64,000 bases of DNA, from positions 1-64,000 of the forward strand of contig JAUIKL010000003.1 of assembly GCA_030430625.1 (NCBI GenBank), given 5' to 3'. A program made the position numbers and the translations under genes. Origin of the DNA: Gemmatimonadota bacterium. Lineage in GTDB: Bacteria > Gemmatimonadota > Gemmatimonadetes > Longimicrobiales > Gaopeijiaceae. The notes below the pieces were generated by a model. It made no database searches. It worked only from the letters and a program-made list of their open reading frames with translations, and was not told the origin of the DNA. Below, in pieces: positions 1 through 9,457 of the stretch; the first letter of the stretch is position 1; the number at the start of each line of letters is the position of its first letter.

Positions 1-166
1 GCGGCGAGTCGTACTACACGGTGATGCCAGGGCATGGGAGTCTCCTCGGAGCGGTGTCGGGCGCTGGGCCGCTTCCTCACAGGATACGCGCAGTGGGCGA
101 GGCGCGCACCCCGATGCGGGGGCGCGTCTCGATCCGTTACGCGATGGCTACCGAGAGTACACTCCA

Positions 167-207
167 GGGGTGTCGCGGCGACCCAACCGGCGCCGCCGCG
201 ACACCCC
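167..207 (-). terminator. GC-rich hairpin after the pmbA-like gene
   Basis: A perfect 14-bp inverted repeat (167-180 with 194-207, 13-nt loop) begins 9 bp past the pmbA stop. It has no U-tract on the minus strand, so it may be a transcript-end stabiliser or a factor-assisted terminator rather than a classical intrinsic one. The rest of 1-215 shows nothing else I can support. Confidence 0.55.
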
Positions 208-215
208 CGATCGCG

Positions 216-1562
216 TCAGATCGCATCCGACAAGGACGTGAAGGTGAAGTCCCGCACCTTGAGCGGCGGAACTACGACGGCGTTGGTGAGTCCCGACGAC
301 TCGCCGGAAGAGATCCGCACGGGCTCGCCCATCATCTCGATGTTGTTGAGCATGAAGATCGGCGACTCGTTCCACCGGAAGTTCTTCACCGGGTGGCTGA
401 TCTCACCGTTTTCGATCAGGAAGGTCCCATCACGCGTCAGACCGGTGTACAAAATGGTCCGCGGGTCGACCCCTCGGATATACCAGAAGCGCGTGAGGAG
501 GAGCCCGCGCTCGGTCGAGCGGATCATGTCATCGAGGGTGTCGTTCCCCCCGGCCATGTACCAGCCGCTCGGGAACCCGGTCGGCTGCACACCCTGACGG
601 TCCGCCCAGTAGCGCGAGTAGTTCAGGTTTCGCAGCTCACCGTTCTCGACCCAGGTCATCGCCTTGTTCGGCAGGCCCTCGCCGTTGAAGGGTGACGAGA
701 GGATACGCCCGTCTCCCGGGTCGGAGTGGATCGTCACCCGGCTGTCGACGAACTGCTCCCCCAGCTTGGTCCCGCCACCGGCCTTGCTGAAGAAGGAACG
801 GCCCTCGTCGGCGTTTCGGGCGCTGAGTTGGTTCACCATGAGGTTGACCATGTTGCCGACGGTGGTCGGCTCCATCACCACGGTCCACCGACCGGGCTCC
901 ACGGCCCGCGGGTTCTGCGAGCGCATCGCCTTCTCGACGGCGCGAGCCCCGAGGGCCCGTGTGTCGAGGTCGTCGAAATCGTGGGCGCTCGTGCCGGCCC
1001 ACCCGGAACCCGTCCCGTCGGGGGTCCGCACGGTCGTGGTGAAGTTCACCCGGGTGTCGACGCCGTAGGCGAAGAGCCCGTTGGTCGTGGCCACGGCGGT
1101 GCTCGACGCGGCGTGGATGAGGAAGCCGGTCGAGATGAGGTTCCGGGCCGCGGCCTGCTCGGTGACCGCAGCGATCGCCTGCGCACGGCGCTCGGGCGCC
1201 AGCTCACCGGTCGACTCGAAGTACGGATCCGAGTCGGGGTAACTCTGCGGCCCGAGCTCACCCATGTACTCCTCGTTCTCGGGCACCAGGCGCGCGAGCT
1301 GCTCGCTCGTTTCGACGACCCGGCGCAGCGCGTCGTCGTCGAAGATGTTCGTCGTCGCCGACGCCACCTTGTTTCCGAGTGCGCTGGTGATCGTCAACGT
1401 CGCATTGGTCGCGTCACCCGACGTGCTCATCTGGTTCTGGGCGAACCGGGTGTTGCCGGTCTCGGAGCTGTTGAGATTCGCCCGCGCCTGGTCGGCCCGG
1501 GAGAAGGACAGCGCCCGCTCGGTGATCCGCTGCGCCTCTTCGCGTGAAATGAAGTTCGCCAT
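216..1562 (-). CDS. pmbA: TldD/PmbA family protein, PmbA/TldE-like (448 aa)
   Basis: This is a 448-residue member of the TldD/PmbA family. In the known heterodimer TldD carries the zinc site and TldE/PmbA is the non-catalytic partner. Here the region where TldD has HExxxH reads MVNLMVNQLSARNAD, so the zinc motif is absent and the TldE-type assignment follows. No signal peptide is visible, unlike its two upstream paralogues. The ATG lies 3 bp after the stop of the preceding tldD gene with a GAGG about 9 nt upstream, so co-translation with that gene is likely. It is the last gene of the long minus-strand operon. The odd point is the pairing of an apparently cytoplasmic TldE with Tat-exported TldD proteins. 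The substrate is unknown. Confidence 0.88.
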   Translation of the reverse strand: MANFISREEAQRITERALSFSRADQARANLNSSETGNTRFAQNQMSTSGDATNATLTITSALGNKVASATTNIFDDDALRRVVETSEQLARLVPENEEYMGELGPQSYPDSDPYFESTGELAPERRAQAIAAVTEQAAARNLISTGFLIHAASSTAVATTNGLFAYGVDTRVNFTTTVRTPDGTGSGWAGTSAHDFDDLDTRALGARAVEKAMRSQNPRAVEPGRWTVVMEPTTVGNMVNLMVNQLSARNADEGRSFFSKAGGGTKLGEQFVDSRVTIHSDPGDGRILSSPFNGEGLPNKAMTWVENGELRNLNYSRYWADRQGVQPTGFPSGWYMAGGNDTLDDMIRSTERGLLLTRFWYIRGVDPRTILYTGLTRDGTFLIENGEISHPVKNFRWNESPIFMLNNIEMMGEPVRISSGESSGLTNAVVVPPLKVRDFTFTSLSDAI

Positions 1563-1565
1563 GGA

Positions 1566-3185
1566 TCAGGCCCTCCGGCCGGTGTTGATGACAGTGACGT
1601 CGCGGTGCCGGGTGACGGGACAGCCGTGACTGATCGAGTTGGACTGGGCGGGCTGGCCTTTGCCGTCGCCCATCGAACCGCCCATGAAGTAGGTGCTCTC
1701 ACCGCCGATCAGATCCATCGCATTCCAGAACTCCGGCGTGCGGATCTGGTAGGCGACGTCCTTGAGCATGCCGGTGATCCGGCCGTTCCGGATCTCGTAG
1801 AAGACCTGGCCACCGAACTGGGCGTTGTAGCGCTGCTGGTCGATCGAGAAGGAGCCGTCTCCGTCGATCAGGATACCGTTCTCGATACCGTCGATCAGTT
1901 CCTCCTCGGACACGTCCCGATCGGGGTGCGGAAGGAGGTTGATGTTCGGCATGCGCTGGAATTGGGTGACCTCCCACGACTGACCGTACGAGTTGCCGTG
2001 GGAGCGGACGGGTCGTCCCTGGGATCCGTACCAGTCGGACAGCCAGGGCGCCTGCTCCCGCGTCGTCTGAAGGTCGTTGAGGATACCGTCCTTCACGATC
2101 AGGTACTCGTCGGGGCGGACCCCCTCGTCGTCCCACCCGACCGTGGAGAGTGCGCCCGGCGTGGTCCGCTCGCCCTGGACGTTCATGAAGTCGGGGCCGT
2201 ATCGGAACGAGCCGAGGAACTCCTCGGGGGACGAGATGAACGAGGTCCCCGCGTAGTTGGCCTCGAAGCCCATGATCCGATCGAGCTCCGTCGGATGGGC
2301 GATCGCCTCGTGAACCGTCAGCCAGAGATGGGACGGGCGCAGCACGAGGTCGTACCGACCGGGCTGGACCGGCTTGGCCGACAGCTTGGCGACGGCGTCC
2401 TCGGCCCAGATCGGGGCGTTGCCGACGAGGTCCGAGTCGACGATGTGTTCGTACCCGATGCCTTTCGGCATCACGTCGCGGCTCGAGCGGGACTGGAAGT
2501 CGGAACGGTCGGACGAGACCGCAGTGACGTTCACGCCGCCGGCGGCCTTGTAGACCGTCTGGTCGGTGATGACACCGTCGGTCGACGCGAAGTACTTCTC
2601 TTCGCGGAGGAAGGACATGTTCGAACTCGCGAAGGCGACGCCCTGCACGGCCATCGCCGCGGCGTTGGCTTCGAGGAGGAGCGCGACCTTGTCCTCGATC
2701 GGGATGTCGAACGGTTCGATCTCGACGGGGCTGCGCCACTCACCACGGCCGGTCCAGTCGAGAGGGGCCAACTCGACGGGGCGCAGCTGGGCGGCGCGGT
2801 TGGCGCGGGCCTGGGCCACGGCCACCTGGGCCACGCGGGCCACCTCGTCCATCGTGACGTCACGGGAGGCGGCGAAGCCCCATGTGCCGTCCACGAGGAC
2901 GCGGATGCCGAAGCCGGACGTCTCCGAATCCTGGACCCCCGCCACGATCGCTTCGCGTGTGGCCATGAACTGGCGACGGTTCGTCGAGATGCGGATGTCG
3001 GCGTAGTCGGCCCCGGCGGCCTGGGCGGCGTTGAGGGCGGCGGCGCCGAGCGCGTCACGGTCCTGGGCGATGCCCCGGCCGATCGTCGTCGGCGTCATGA
3101 TGCCGTGGAGCAGGTTCGTGTGCCCCGCTACGCCCAGCCCGGCGGCGGCAACGGCACCGTGTCGGACGAACTCCCTTCGTTTCAT
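1566..3185 (-). CDS. tldD: Tat-exported TldD-like zinc metalloprotease (539 aa)
   Basis: TldD-family protease. The zinc-binding HExxxH is present as HEAIAHPTELDR, followed by GFEANYAGTSF as in its paralogue upstream. The N-terminus MKRREFVRHGAVAAAGLGVAG is a twin-arginine signal, so a folded metalloprotein is probably exported. I prefer the ATG at 3185 over the one at 3191 because GGAG then sits at a normal 8-nt distance. Cytoplasmic TldD/TldE processes microcin B17 and degrades unfolded small peptides, but the target of an exported version cannot be read from the sequence. It is flanked by a second Tat-TldD (59 bp upstream) and a PmbA-like partner (3 bp downstream). Confidence 0.9.
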   Translation of the reverse strand: MKRREFVRHGAVAAAGLGVAGHTNLLHGIMTPTTIGRGIAQDRDALGAAALNAAQAAGADYADIRISTNRRQFMATREAIVAGVQDSETSGFGIRVLVDGTWGFAASRDVTMDEVARVAQVAVAQARANRAAQLRPVELAPLDWTGRGEWRSPVEIEPFDIPIEDKVALLLEANAAAMAVQGVAFASSNMSFLREEKYFASTDGVITDQTVYKAAGGVNVTAVSSDRSDFQSRSSRDVMPKGIGYEHIVDSDLVGNAPIWAEDAVAKLSAKPVQPGRYDLVLRPSHLWLTVHEAIAHPTELDRIMGFEANYAGTSFISSPEEFLGSFRYGPDFMNVQGERTTPGALSTVGWDDEGVRPDEYLIVKDGILNDLQTTREQAPWLSDWYGSQGRPVRSHGNSYGQSWEVTQFQRMPNINLLPHPDRDVSEEELIDGIENGILIDGDGSFSIDQQRYNAQFGGQVFYEIRNGRITGMLKDVAYQIRTPEFWNAMDLIGGESTYFMGGSMGDGKGQPAQSNSISHGCPVTRHRDVTVINTGRRA

Positions 3186-3244
3186 ACCCATCTCTCCACT
3201 CGAGTCGACTGCGAAGCTGCGGAAGGTGAACGGCCTCGGGGGCT

Positions 3245-4888
3245 TCAGCCACCCCGGGCGGTGTTGAGGATCGTCACGTCCCGGAAGCGCGTGGCCGGGC
3301 AGCCGTGCGAGACGGCGTTGGCCTGACCCGGCTGGCCCTTTCCGTCCGAGAACGTTCCGCCGAGCTCATACGTGCTCGGCCCCCCGATTTGATCCATCGA
3401 GTTCCAGAACTCGGGGGTGCGGATCTGATAGGCGACGTCCCGAAGCATCCCGACGACCCGCCCATTGCGGATCTCGTGGAAGACCTGGCCGCCGAACTGG
3501 GCGTTGTAACGCTGCTGATCGATCGAGTACGAACCCCGTCCTTCGATCACGATCCCCTTGTCGATCTCGCTGACCAGTTCGTCGAAGGAGACGTCGCGCT
3601 CCTGGTTCGGGCGCAGATTGATGTTCGGCATGCGCTGGAACTGGGTCACGGCCCACGACTGGGCGTACGAGTTCCCGTGCGACCGGACCGGCACGCCCTG
3701 CGACCCGTACCAGTCGGCCAGCCAGGGCGCCTGCTCGCGCGTCGTCTGGAGGTCGTTGAGGATGCCGTCCTTCACGATGAGGTACTCGTCGGGCCGTACT
3801 CCCTCGTCGTCCCAGCCCACCGTCGAGAGGCCACCGTGCGCAGACCGCTCGCCCTCCACGTTCATGAAGTCCGGGCCGTAGCGGAACGAACCGAGGTAGT
3901 CCTCGACGGGATAGATGAACGAGGTGCCGGCGTAGTTGGCCTCGAAGCCCTGGATCCGGTCCAACTCCGTGGGGTGGGCGACCGACTCGTGCAGGGTCAG
4001 GAAGAGGTGGCTCGGCAGGAGGACGAGGTCCCAGAGGCCCGGTTCGACGGAGCGGGCCGTGAGCTTCTGCACCGCCTCCTCGGCCCAGAGGGGCGCCTGG
4101 CCGATGAGGTCGGCGTCCCGCACGTACTCCCACCCCAGCCCCATCGGCTGGAGCGGCGTCGACTGTCGGGATTGGAAGTCCGAACCGTCCGAGGCCACGG
4201 CCGACACGGTCATGCGGGGCCAGCACCGATACACGGTCTGATCCGTGACGATACCGTCGGTCGAGGCGAAGAACTTCTCCTCCCGGACGAAGCTCATCGT
4301 CGACGAGGCGAAGCGCGCGCCGGGAACCCGGATCGCGGCAGCGTTGGCCAGCAGCATCAGCTCGACCTTGTCCTCGATCGAGACGTCGAACGGGTCGACT
4401 TCGATCGGGCTGCGCCACTCACCCTCCTCGGCGGGGCCGATCGGAGCGAGCTCGACCGGGCGCCGTTGGGCCGCTCGGTTGGCGCGGGCCTGGGCCACGG
4501 CCGTCCGCGCGATCTCCTCGGCCGAGTCGCTCGACAGGATGTTCGAGGCGGCGAAGCCCCACGTCCCCTCGACCAGCACCCGGATGCCGACACCCGACGT
4601 CTCCGAGTCGGAGAGGCCGGTGACGATCTGCTCCCGGGTGCTGACGTTCTGGCTCCGGTTCGTACTGACGCGGACATCGGCGTAGTCGGCGCCTGCACGG
4701 GTCGCGGCGTCCAGGGCGGCCTCGGCGATGTCCCGGCTGAACGGATCGCCGACGCGGAGACGGGGGCCGGCCGGAGCGTGGACCCGGGGGTCCAGGATGC
4801 CGTGGGCCAGCCCCGACGCCAGTCCAGGCGTCAGCGCGAGCCCGGCCGCGGCCGTCGTGCCGGTGACGAGGAAATCTCTGCGTCGCAT
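3245..4888 (-). CDS. tldD: Tat-exported TldD-like zinc metalloprotease, second copy (547 aa)
   Basis: Paralogue of the next gene over its whole length, with the same HExxxH (HESVAHPTELDR) and GFEANYAGTSF. It starts MRRRDFLVTGTTAAAGLAL, a textbook Tat signal (RRxFL). A longer reading to 5062 would run into the 3' end of the preceding gene (stop at 4953), so ATG 4888 is the start. After the signal there is a Pro/Ala-rich linker, then the TldD N-domain and the C-terminal catalytic domain. It lies 64 bp downstream of the envelope-protein gene in the same operon. Two exported TldD copies next to one TldE suggests duplication with possible division of substrates. Confidence 0.9.
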   Translation of the reverse strand: MRRRDFLVTGTTAAAGLALTPGLASGLAHGILDPRVHAPAGPRLRVGDPFSRDIAEAALDAATRAGADYADVRVSTNRSQNVSTREQIVTGLSDSETSGVGIRVLVEGTWGFAASNILSSDSAEEIARTAVAQARANRAAQRRPVELAPIGPAEEGEWRSPIEVDPFDVSIEDKVELMLLANAAAIRVPGARFASSTMSFVREEKFFASTDGIVTDQTVYRCWPRMTVSAVASDGSDFQSRQSTPLQPMGLGWEYVRDADLIGQAPLWAEEAVQKLTARSVEPGLWDLVLLPSHLFLTLHESVAHPTELDRIQGFEANYAGTSFIYPVEDYLGSFRYGPDFMNVEGERSAHGGLSTVGWDDEGVRPDEYLIVKDGILNDLQTTREQAPWLADWYGSQGVPVRSHGNSYAQSWAVTQFQRMPNINLRPNQERDVSFDELVSEIDKGIVIEGRGSYSIDQQRYNAQFGGQVFHEIRNGRVVGMLRDVAYQIRTPEFWNSMDQIGGPSTYELGGTFSDGKGQPGQANAVSHGCPATRFRDVTILNTARGG

Positions 4889-4952
4889 GTGTTGCTCGTT
4901 GGCTGAAGTACGTCCGCCGATTGTGTCGGGGCCGATCCGCGACGGCAAGCTG

Positions 4953-6560
4953 TCAGGCCAGGCCCCGGACTCGACGCACGGCCCACCCGGCACCCATGAG
5001 GAGGGAGAGGAGGAGGAAGATCCACGGGGCTCGATCGGGTCCGGCATCGACCCTCCGTCCACCGAGCGCGGCGGCTTGCGTGATGGTCATGATCCGCCCG
5101 CCCGCGCCACCGATCTCGAGTGCCGCTTCCGCCCAGCCGGGTCGATCGGTGCCGAGCGCGACGACGGCTGCACCGAGGGGGTGCATCGTCGAATCTCCGG
5201 TTTCGCTCCGAAGCTCGATCGGGTGCGCGCCGGCCGTCGTAGGCACGAACGACAAGTACCCACGGTCGACCGCCGTCGCGCGCAGGCCGAGGTCGTTCCG
5301 TAGGCCGTCCGGGTGGTCGACCGTCACGACCGTGGGGAGCCGACCGTCTATCCGTCCTCGCCAGACGGTCCTGGGTTGGGCCGCCGACCCGGCGAGGAGG
5401 GCGTCGTCGGTCATGCCATCGGCCAGCCACTCGACGACCGAGACCCACCACTCCGTGTGTGCCTCGGGTGCGCCACCGCCCAGGATCCACGGCCAGGTGA
5501 TCAGCCCCGAGCGCAGCACGCGGCCCCGACCTCGCAGCGATGCCGCCACGAGGACTCCGCCCGCCCGGTCGGTCGCGACCGGGGTGTCGATGGAGGCGCG
5601 GTCGGTAGAGAGGGGCGCCGCATCGGTGTCGAGGTCCAGCGTGGGGAGGGGGAGGAACTCGGCCGGCCCCGACCAGGTCAGCTCGTCGGCACGCGTGCGT
5701 CCACGATCCCCCTCGTCTCCCGGCTCCAGGAGGAGGAGGCCGCCCCCCGACTCTCTGACCCAGCGGTCGAGATCCCGGTGGGCCGCCGACCCGCGCGCGG
5801 CCGCCGACACGATCACGTCGACATCCCCCGGATCGAAGGCCTCCCCCGCGGACCCGATCTCCCGAATCGTCTCGCCCCCTTCCGAGAGGACGGCGAGGTC
5901 TCGACCCAGCTCCTGGCGTACCGAGACGCCGATTCCTCGTGATTCGAGCGCGCGGACGAGGTATCGGGTCTCCCAGCCGGGCGCATCGGTGACGACGAGC
6001 ACACGCAGGGGATCGGGTGGCCGGACCCACGCCATGGCCTGCGCCGAGTCGGCACCAGCGCTCAGCGTCCACCGCTCGAGTCCCTCGCGCGCGGGCTCGA
6101 CGGCCACGTCCGCCACGGTGACGCCCGTGGCGCCCACGACAACGGAGAGGGTGTCCAGTTGGCCGGACCCGTCCTCCAGGGAGATGGGCACCCGCTCCCC
6201 GGCTTCACCACGCACGCGCACACGCAGGGCGCTCCGTCGCCGAGCCACCGGAGCGCGGGGTGCGGTGACCCCGAGACGCGGCGGCACGCCCGGCACGGCG
6301 AGGGTCACCTCACGCCCCTCAGCGGCCGCGCTGGCCAGGAGGGTGGCGGTACGCCGGTCGGGGGGAACCGAGTCGCGGTACGTCACCGGACCGGATCCAC
6401 CCTCCGCGACGAGCTCGGCCACGGCGTCTACGGCACTGCGGTGATCGACGACCCGCTCATCCGTCGGCCGGTCATCGCGGCGGACCCCGAGCACGACGAG
6501 GGCGAGCAGCGCGATCGCGGAGATTGCACGGGCCGCCGATACGAAGGTGTCGGCCCTCAT
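4953..6560 (-). CDS. Two-TM envelope protein of the MoxR/DUF58 cluster (535 aa)
   Basis: Starts at ATG 6560, which overlaps the upstream stop (ATGA), so translational coupling is likely. It has an N-terminal hydrophobic segment (about residues 8-25), a large extracytoplasmic part and a C-terminal TM (about 510-530, APWIFLLLSLLMGAGWAVRR). The middle contains LRVLVVTDAPGWETRYLVRAL, which resembles the glutamine-amidotransferase-like Rossmann fold of membrane proteins often encoded with moxR-DUF58-batA sets. I see no catalytic Cys-His-Glu triad, so it is probably not an enzyme. The role is inferred only from context: an envelope complex served by the MoxR ATPase. Confidence 0.75.
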   Translation of the reverse strand: MRADTFVSAARAISAIALLALVVLGVRRDDRPTDERVVDHRSAVDAVAELVAEGGSGPVTYRDSVPPDRRTATLLASAAAEGREVTLAVPGVPPRLGVTAPRAPVARRRSALRVRVRGEAGERVPISLEDGSGQLDTLSVVVGATGVTVADVAVEPAREGLERWTLSAGADSAQAMAWVRPPDPLRVLVVTDAPGWETRYLVRALESRGIGVSVRQELGRDLAVLSEGGETIREIGSAGEAFDPGDVDVIVSAAARGSAAHRDLDRWVRESGGGLLLLEPGDEGDRGRTRADELTWSGPAEFLPLPTLDLDTDAAPLSTDRASIDTPVATDRAGGVLVAASLRGRGRVLRSGLITWPWILGGGAPEAHTEWWVSVVEWLADGMTDDALLAGSAAQPRTVWRGRIDGRLPTVVTVDHPDGLRNDLGLRATAVDRGYLSFVPTTAGAHPIELRSETGDSTMHPLGAAVVALGTDRPGWAEAALEIGGAGGRIMTITQAAALGGRRVDAGPDRAPWIFLLLSLLMGAGWAVRRVRGLA

Positions 6561-9457
6561 CGCGTCAACGCGTAGATGAGGATGTTCACCCCGAACCGCG
6601 TGTTGTCGATGGCCAGGAATCGCTTGTTCTCGGCGTGGTAGCTCCACTCCGACGAGTAGTCCTTGTTCGAATACAGGACGCCGATCCGGCCGTCGACCTC
6701 GATCTGGAAGAGCTCCCGATGGATCAGCCCGTCTCCCCACCCGCTCAGCTCGTGCCCTGTGATCGGCGGGCCGTCCGGGAACGAGAAGAACGCCGAGTAC
6801 AGCTCATGGTCGTTGGGGATCGGCGTCAGCCGCCCCTGGCCGAAGAGCCTCTGGAGCTCGGACGTGACGGACCGGTGGAAGGCGCCGTCGATGTCGTGGT
6901 TGTGGTCGTCGATGAAGACGAAGCCGCCGCGCTCTACGAAGGCGGTGAGGTTGCGGCTCTCGGCCTCGTCGAAGAAGACCGGCAGGTGCCCCGTCAGGTA
7001 GAGGAAGGGGTAGTCGAACAGGTCCTCGCTCGAGAGGTCGACGATCACGCCTTCGGCCTGCACGGGGAGGCCGGTGTATTGCGCCAACGAGTGGATCAGA
7101 TTCGAGGGTACCAGCGGCGCGGAGTCCCAATCCCCCGACGTGTACCGTGCGGTGGCGAAGACGAAGGGGTCTGCGGCAGGCGTGCCGATCGTCTCGACCG
7201 ATGGCGCCTCACCGGTCGATTCCGACGCCCGCTCCGCTTCGGCGTAGCGGGCCGCCGCGAAGGAGGACGGCCCCGAAAGGGCGTCGGACGAAAGGCGGGA
7301 GGGGGTTCCGCGCAGCTCGGTCAGCGCTGCGGAGATTCCGGCCCGCACGGCCTCTGCGTCGTCGGACTCGGCCGCAGCGGCGGCACGAACCAGGGCCTCG
7401 CTCGGGGAGGGGTCGTCCAGAACGCCCAGTAGATCCAGGGCCAGTCCGGAGATGCGCACGGCGGCGGCCCGGCCCGTGGCGATCGGGTCCGAGGACAGGA
7501 GGTCGTCGAGAATACCGATGACTTCGTCGGTGACGGGGCGCGCCGGAGCCCCCGCCGACCGGTTGGCCGGGTCGGCGTCGTCCACTTCGCCGGAGCCGCG
7601 GACGGCATCGACGTCGATCGGTGGGATCGCGACGCGGCCGCGCGGGAAGACACGCTCGGACTCGCGCAGTTCCTGCAGGAGGTCGAGCGCCAGATTCTGC
7701 GGAATCAGGGAGGAGTCGAGTTCGGCCGACCGGAGGGCGCGCTCGGCGTCCCACATGTGGTTGTAGATCGTGAGGAGCGATCGGTTGATGGCGACGATCG
7801 GATCGGAGTCGTGGTCGTGGGCCATGATCTCGACGTTCGCGATGGTCGCGATCCCCGTCTCGGGGTCGATGACCGGACCCTCGGCGGCGGCCGCCTCGAG
7901 CTCGTCGAGGAACACCTCCGGTTCGTGTTCGCCGTCGGCCCCGTGTTCGAGGTCGAAGTCGAGGTGGGATTCAGGGTCCTGAAAGGCCCCCGTGGCACGG
8001 CTGAAGATCTGTTCGCCGACTCGACCGCGGAGGCGCGCCTGTTCGTCCGCGATCGACTCGGCCTCCGCGAGGAGTTCGAGTCGCGTCAGGGTCCGCGCGG
8101 TGTCCCGGAGCTCCTCGGTGAGAAGGATGATCATGCGCTGGCTCAGGAGCGGTTCGCGCTCGCGCTCGATCGGAAAGCCGATCAGCGTCGTGATGTCCGC
8201 CAGGTCCTCGTCCCGCGAAATCCGGATCTGGCGGGTGGCGGAGACCCCCACCCCGGGGCCCGTGACGTCGTTGCGGTCGGTGGCCGTGGCGCGGACATGG
8301 ATCACGTCTCCCGGGGCGAGGTCGAGGTCGGGGAGCGGAATCGAGTACTCCGCCTCACTCCCGCCGGCCACGGGGCGTCGGTTGTCCCATGGCCACGTTC
8401 CCTCGCTGAAGTCGAACGACTCTCCGCTTCCGCGGGAGTGGACCCAGTGGAGCGTGAGGTCACCGACGCCGTAGTCGTCGAGCGCCCGAGCCCGAACGAG
8501 AATCGACCCCTGCGCCGCCGCCAGGACGAGGTCTCCGTCGGGTTCGAGGAGGGTGACCCGGGGTGCCCGGTCCGCTACGAGTCGGATCGGGAGCACACGC
8601 TGCTCGACCACGCCGCCGTCCGTGAGCGCCTCGATCGATACACCCCGGTGAGCCGTTTCGAGGACCCACTCGACCGCCCACCCGTCCGAGCCGGGCACGG
8701 GCGTGAGGGTGGCGCCGCCCGCGACCCGGGCCGCGAGCTGCGCACCCCGAGCCGAGCCGGTACCGCTGATCCGGACGCGGCTGCCCGGGAGCGCGGAGAT
8801 GGTGACGCCCTCGCTCGTTTCGGTCGGGAGGTCGGCGTACGCCGGCGGCGCGATGCGCACGGTGACGGTACCGAGGGTCGGAAGGGCCGTCGCGGTCGAC
8901 GCGTCACTCGACGTCGCACCTCCTCGGGCGGAGGCCGCATCGGCGTCGGCCCGCGCGCCCGGGCCCGCCGCGCCCGCCGTGATCAGAACGCTCACGAGCG
9001 CCGCGACGGCGGAAGCCGCAGCCCAGCCCCAAGGTCGACCTCCTTCGAGCCGAACGACCCGGGCTGGATCGACTGAACGAAGGGCGGGGATCGCGCGCCG
9101 CCTGAACGCCTCGGCCACGGGCCCGTCCGCGTTCGGCGATTGGTAGGTGGAGAGCAGGTTGCCGAGGCCGGAGCGTTCGTCGACGAGGCGGGTCACGCGC
9201 GCCCGTGTCGCGCTCCGGTGCGTTCGGGTGACGTGGACGAGTGCCGCGAAGATGCCGATCGCCGGGAGCCAGAGGAGCGGCGCGCGGAGGTCGGGGGCCA
9301 CCAGCAGGTCGAGCCAGACCAGCGCGACGGTGACGACCCCTCCGGCGGCGACGGCCCATGCCGCGGATCGAAGTCCGGCTCTGCGGACTACGCGGGACCG
9401 CACACGGCGCACGAGGTCATCGACGTCCCGGTGCTCTGCCACGGCCCGCGGTGTCAT
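6557..9457 (-). CDS. DUF4175/DUF4159-like membrane protein (966 aa)
   Basis: The N-terminus has three hydrophobic segments (about residues 30-50, 55-75 and 135-155), like DUF4175-type proteins, followed by a long extracytoplasmic region with Ig/beta-rich and coiled segments. The last 210 residues resemble DUF4159: FLYLTGHLPVFFDEAE, then FVERGGFVFIDDHNHD and a C-terminal NILIYALTR. DUF4159 proteins usually stand alone near moxR and DUF58; here the domain appears joined to a large DUF4175-like membrane protein. ATG 9457 overlaps the upstream stop by 4 nt, and its own stop overlaps the next ATG by 4 nt. The function is unknown. It may be an envelope scaffold of the MoxR system. Confidence 0.78.
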   Translation of the reverse strand: MTPRAVAEHRDVDDLVRRVRSRVVRRAGLRSAAWAVAAGGVVTVALVWLDLLVAPDLRAPLLWLPAIGIFAALVHVTRTHRSATRARVTRLVDERSGLGNLLSTYQSPNADGPVAEAFRRRAIPALRSVDPARVVRLEGGRPWGWAAASAVAALVSVLITAGAAGPGARADADAASARGGATSSDASTATALPTLGTVTVRIAPPAYADLPTETSEGVTISALPGSRVRISGTGSARGAQLAARVAGGATLTPVPGSDGWAVEWVLETAHRGVSIEALTDGGVVEQRVLPIRLVADRAPRVTLLEPDGDLVLAAAQGSILVRARALDDYGVGDLTLHWVHSRGSGESFDFSEGTWPWDNRRPVAGGSEAEYSIPLPDLDLAPGDVIHVRATATDRNDVTGPGVGVSATRQIRISRDEDLADITTLIGFPIEREREPLLSQRMIILLTEELRDTARTLTRLELLAEAESIADEQARLRGRVGEQIFSRATGAFQDPESHLDFDLEHGADGEHEPEVFLDELEAAAAEGPVIDPETGIATIANVEIMAHDHDSDPIVAINRSLLTIYNHMWDAERALRSAELDSSLIPQNLALDLLQELRESERVFPRGRVAIPPIDVDAVRGSGEVDDADPANRSAGAPARPVTDEVIGILDDLLSSDPIATGRAAAVRISGLALDLLGVLDDPSPSEALVRAAAAAESDDAEAVRAGISAALTELRGTPSRLSSDALSGPSSFAAARYAEAERASESTGEAPSVETIGTPAADPFVFATARYTSGDWDSAPLVPSNLIHSLAQYTGLPVQAEGVIVDLSSEDLFDYPFLYLTGHLPVFFDEAESRNLTAFVERGGFVFIDDHNHDIDGAFHRSVTSELQRLFGQGRLTPIPNDHELYSAFFSFPDGPPITGHELSGWGDGLIHRELFQIEVDGRIGVLYSNKDYSSEWSYHAENKRFLAIDNTRFGVNILIYALTR

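Noticed and set aside
4889-5062. N-terminal extension of the first TldD
   Set aside because: It would overlap the previous gene and bury the Tat signal.
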